7,807 nt of DNA. It comes from Bacteroidales bacterium. Its GTDB lineage: Bacteria; Bacteroidota; Bacteroidia; Bacteroidales; UBA932. Positions 6,911 through 7,807 of this stretch are shown one piece after another. Position numbers and translations under genes: made by a program. The stretch lies in NCBI GenBank assembly GCA_016283985.1, contig JAEENZ010000169.1, forward strand, positions 1 through 7,807. The letters run 5' to 3'. Under the pieces are notes generated by a model, which saw only the letters and a list, made by a program, of their open reading frames with translations, made no database searches and was not told the DNA's origin. Positions within the stretch are counted from its first letter, which is position 1, and each line of letters begins with the position of its first letter.

Positions 6911-7807
<897 letters not shown>

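Overview
The window looks like chromosomal DNA of a GC-rich member of the Bacteroidota, most likely Bacteroidales. The evidence is threefold: gene starts lack Shine-Dalgarno sequences and sit behind A/T-rich leaders; TAnnTTTG-type -7 boxes lie in the one divergent intergenic region; and the purine enzymes are of the long single-chain PurL type. The genus cannot be set from this sequence. Coding density is very high, and no tRNA, rRNA, CRISPR array or transposase gene is visible.

Layout. Positions 1-4660 carry a minus-strand purine operon, transcribed in the order purE, purL, purC. purE (class I N5-CAIR mutase) is separated from purL by 51 bp holding a strong hairpin. purL (FGAM synthase, about 1246 aa) overlaps purC by 8 bp. 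purC (SAICAR synthase) is cut by the left edge. The three proteins cover steps 4, 6 and 7 of IMP synthesis; purM and purK are not in view. A 72-bp divergent region (4661-4732) with back-to-back -7 boxes separates purE from a plus-strand gene (4733-6808). That gene encodes a 691-aa secreted protein with about five N-terminal WG repeats, an unrecognised middle part that may contain a duplicated unit, and a Pro/Gly/Gln-rich tail. It converges on the 3' part of dnaK (minus strand, cut by the right edge). The 102 bp between them hold two similar hairpins, one ending in a T-rich run, which probably form a two-sided terminator.

Most notable observation: a 117-bp segment (1183-1299) inside purL is bounded by perfect 13-bp inverted repeats, contains nested palindromes and is exactly 39 codons long. 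It codes for a disordered-looking linker between the AIRS-type half and the glutaminase domain of PurL. It looks like a palindromic mini-element inserted in frame into an essential-type housekeeping gene, comparable in logic to the Rickettsia palindromic elements. Secondary points are the purE-purL hairpin, the twin 3' hairpins, unusual residues in PurC ligand-binding motifs, and a DnaK tail without the usual acidic C-terminal motif. Otherwise the region is ordinary housekeeping DNA.
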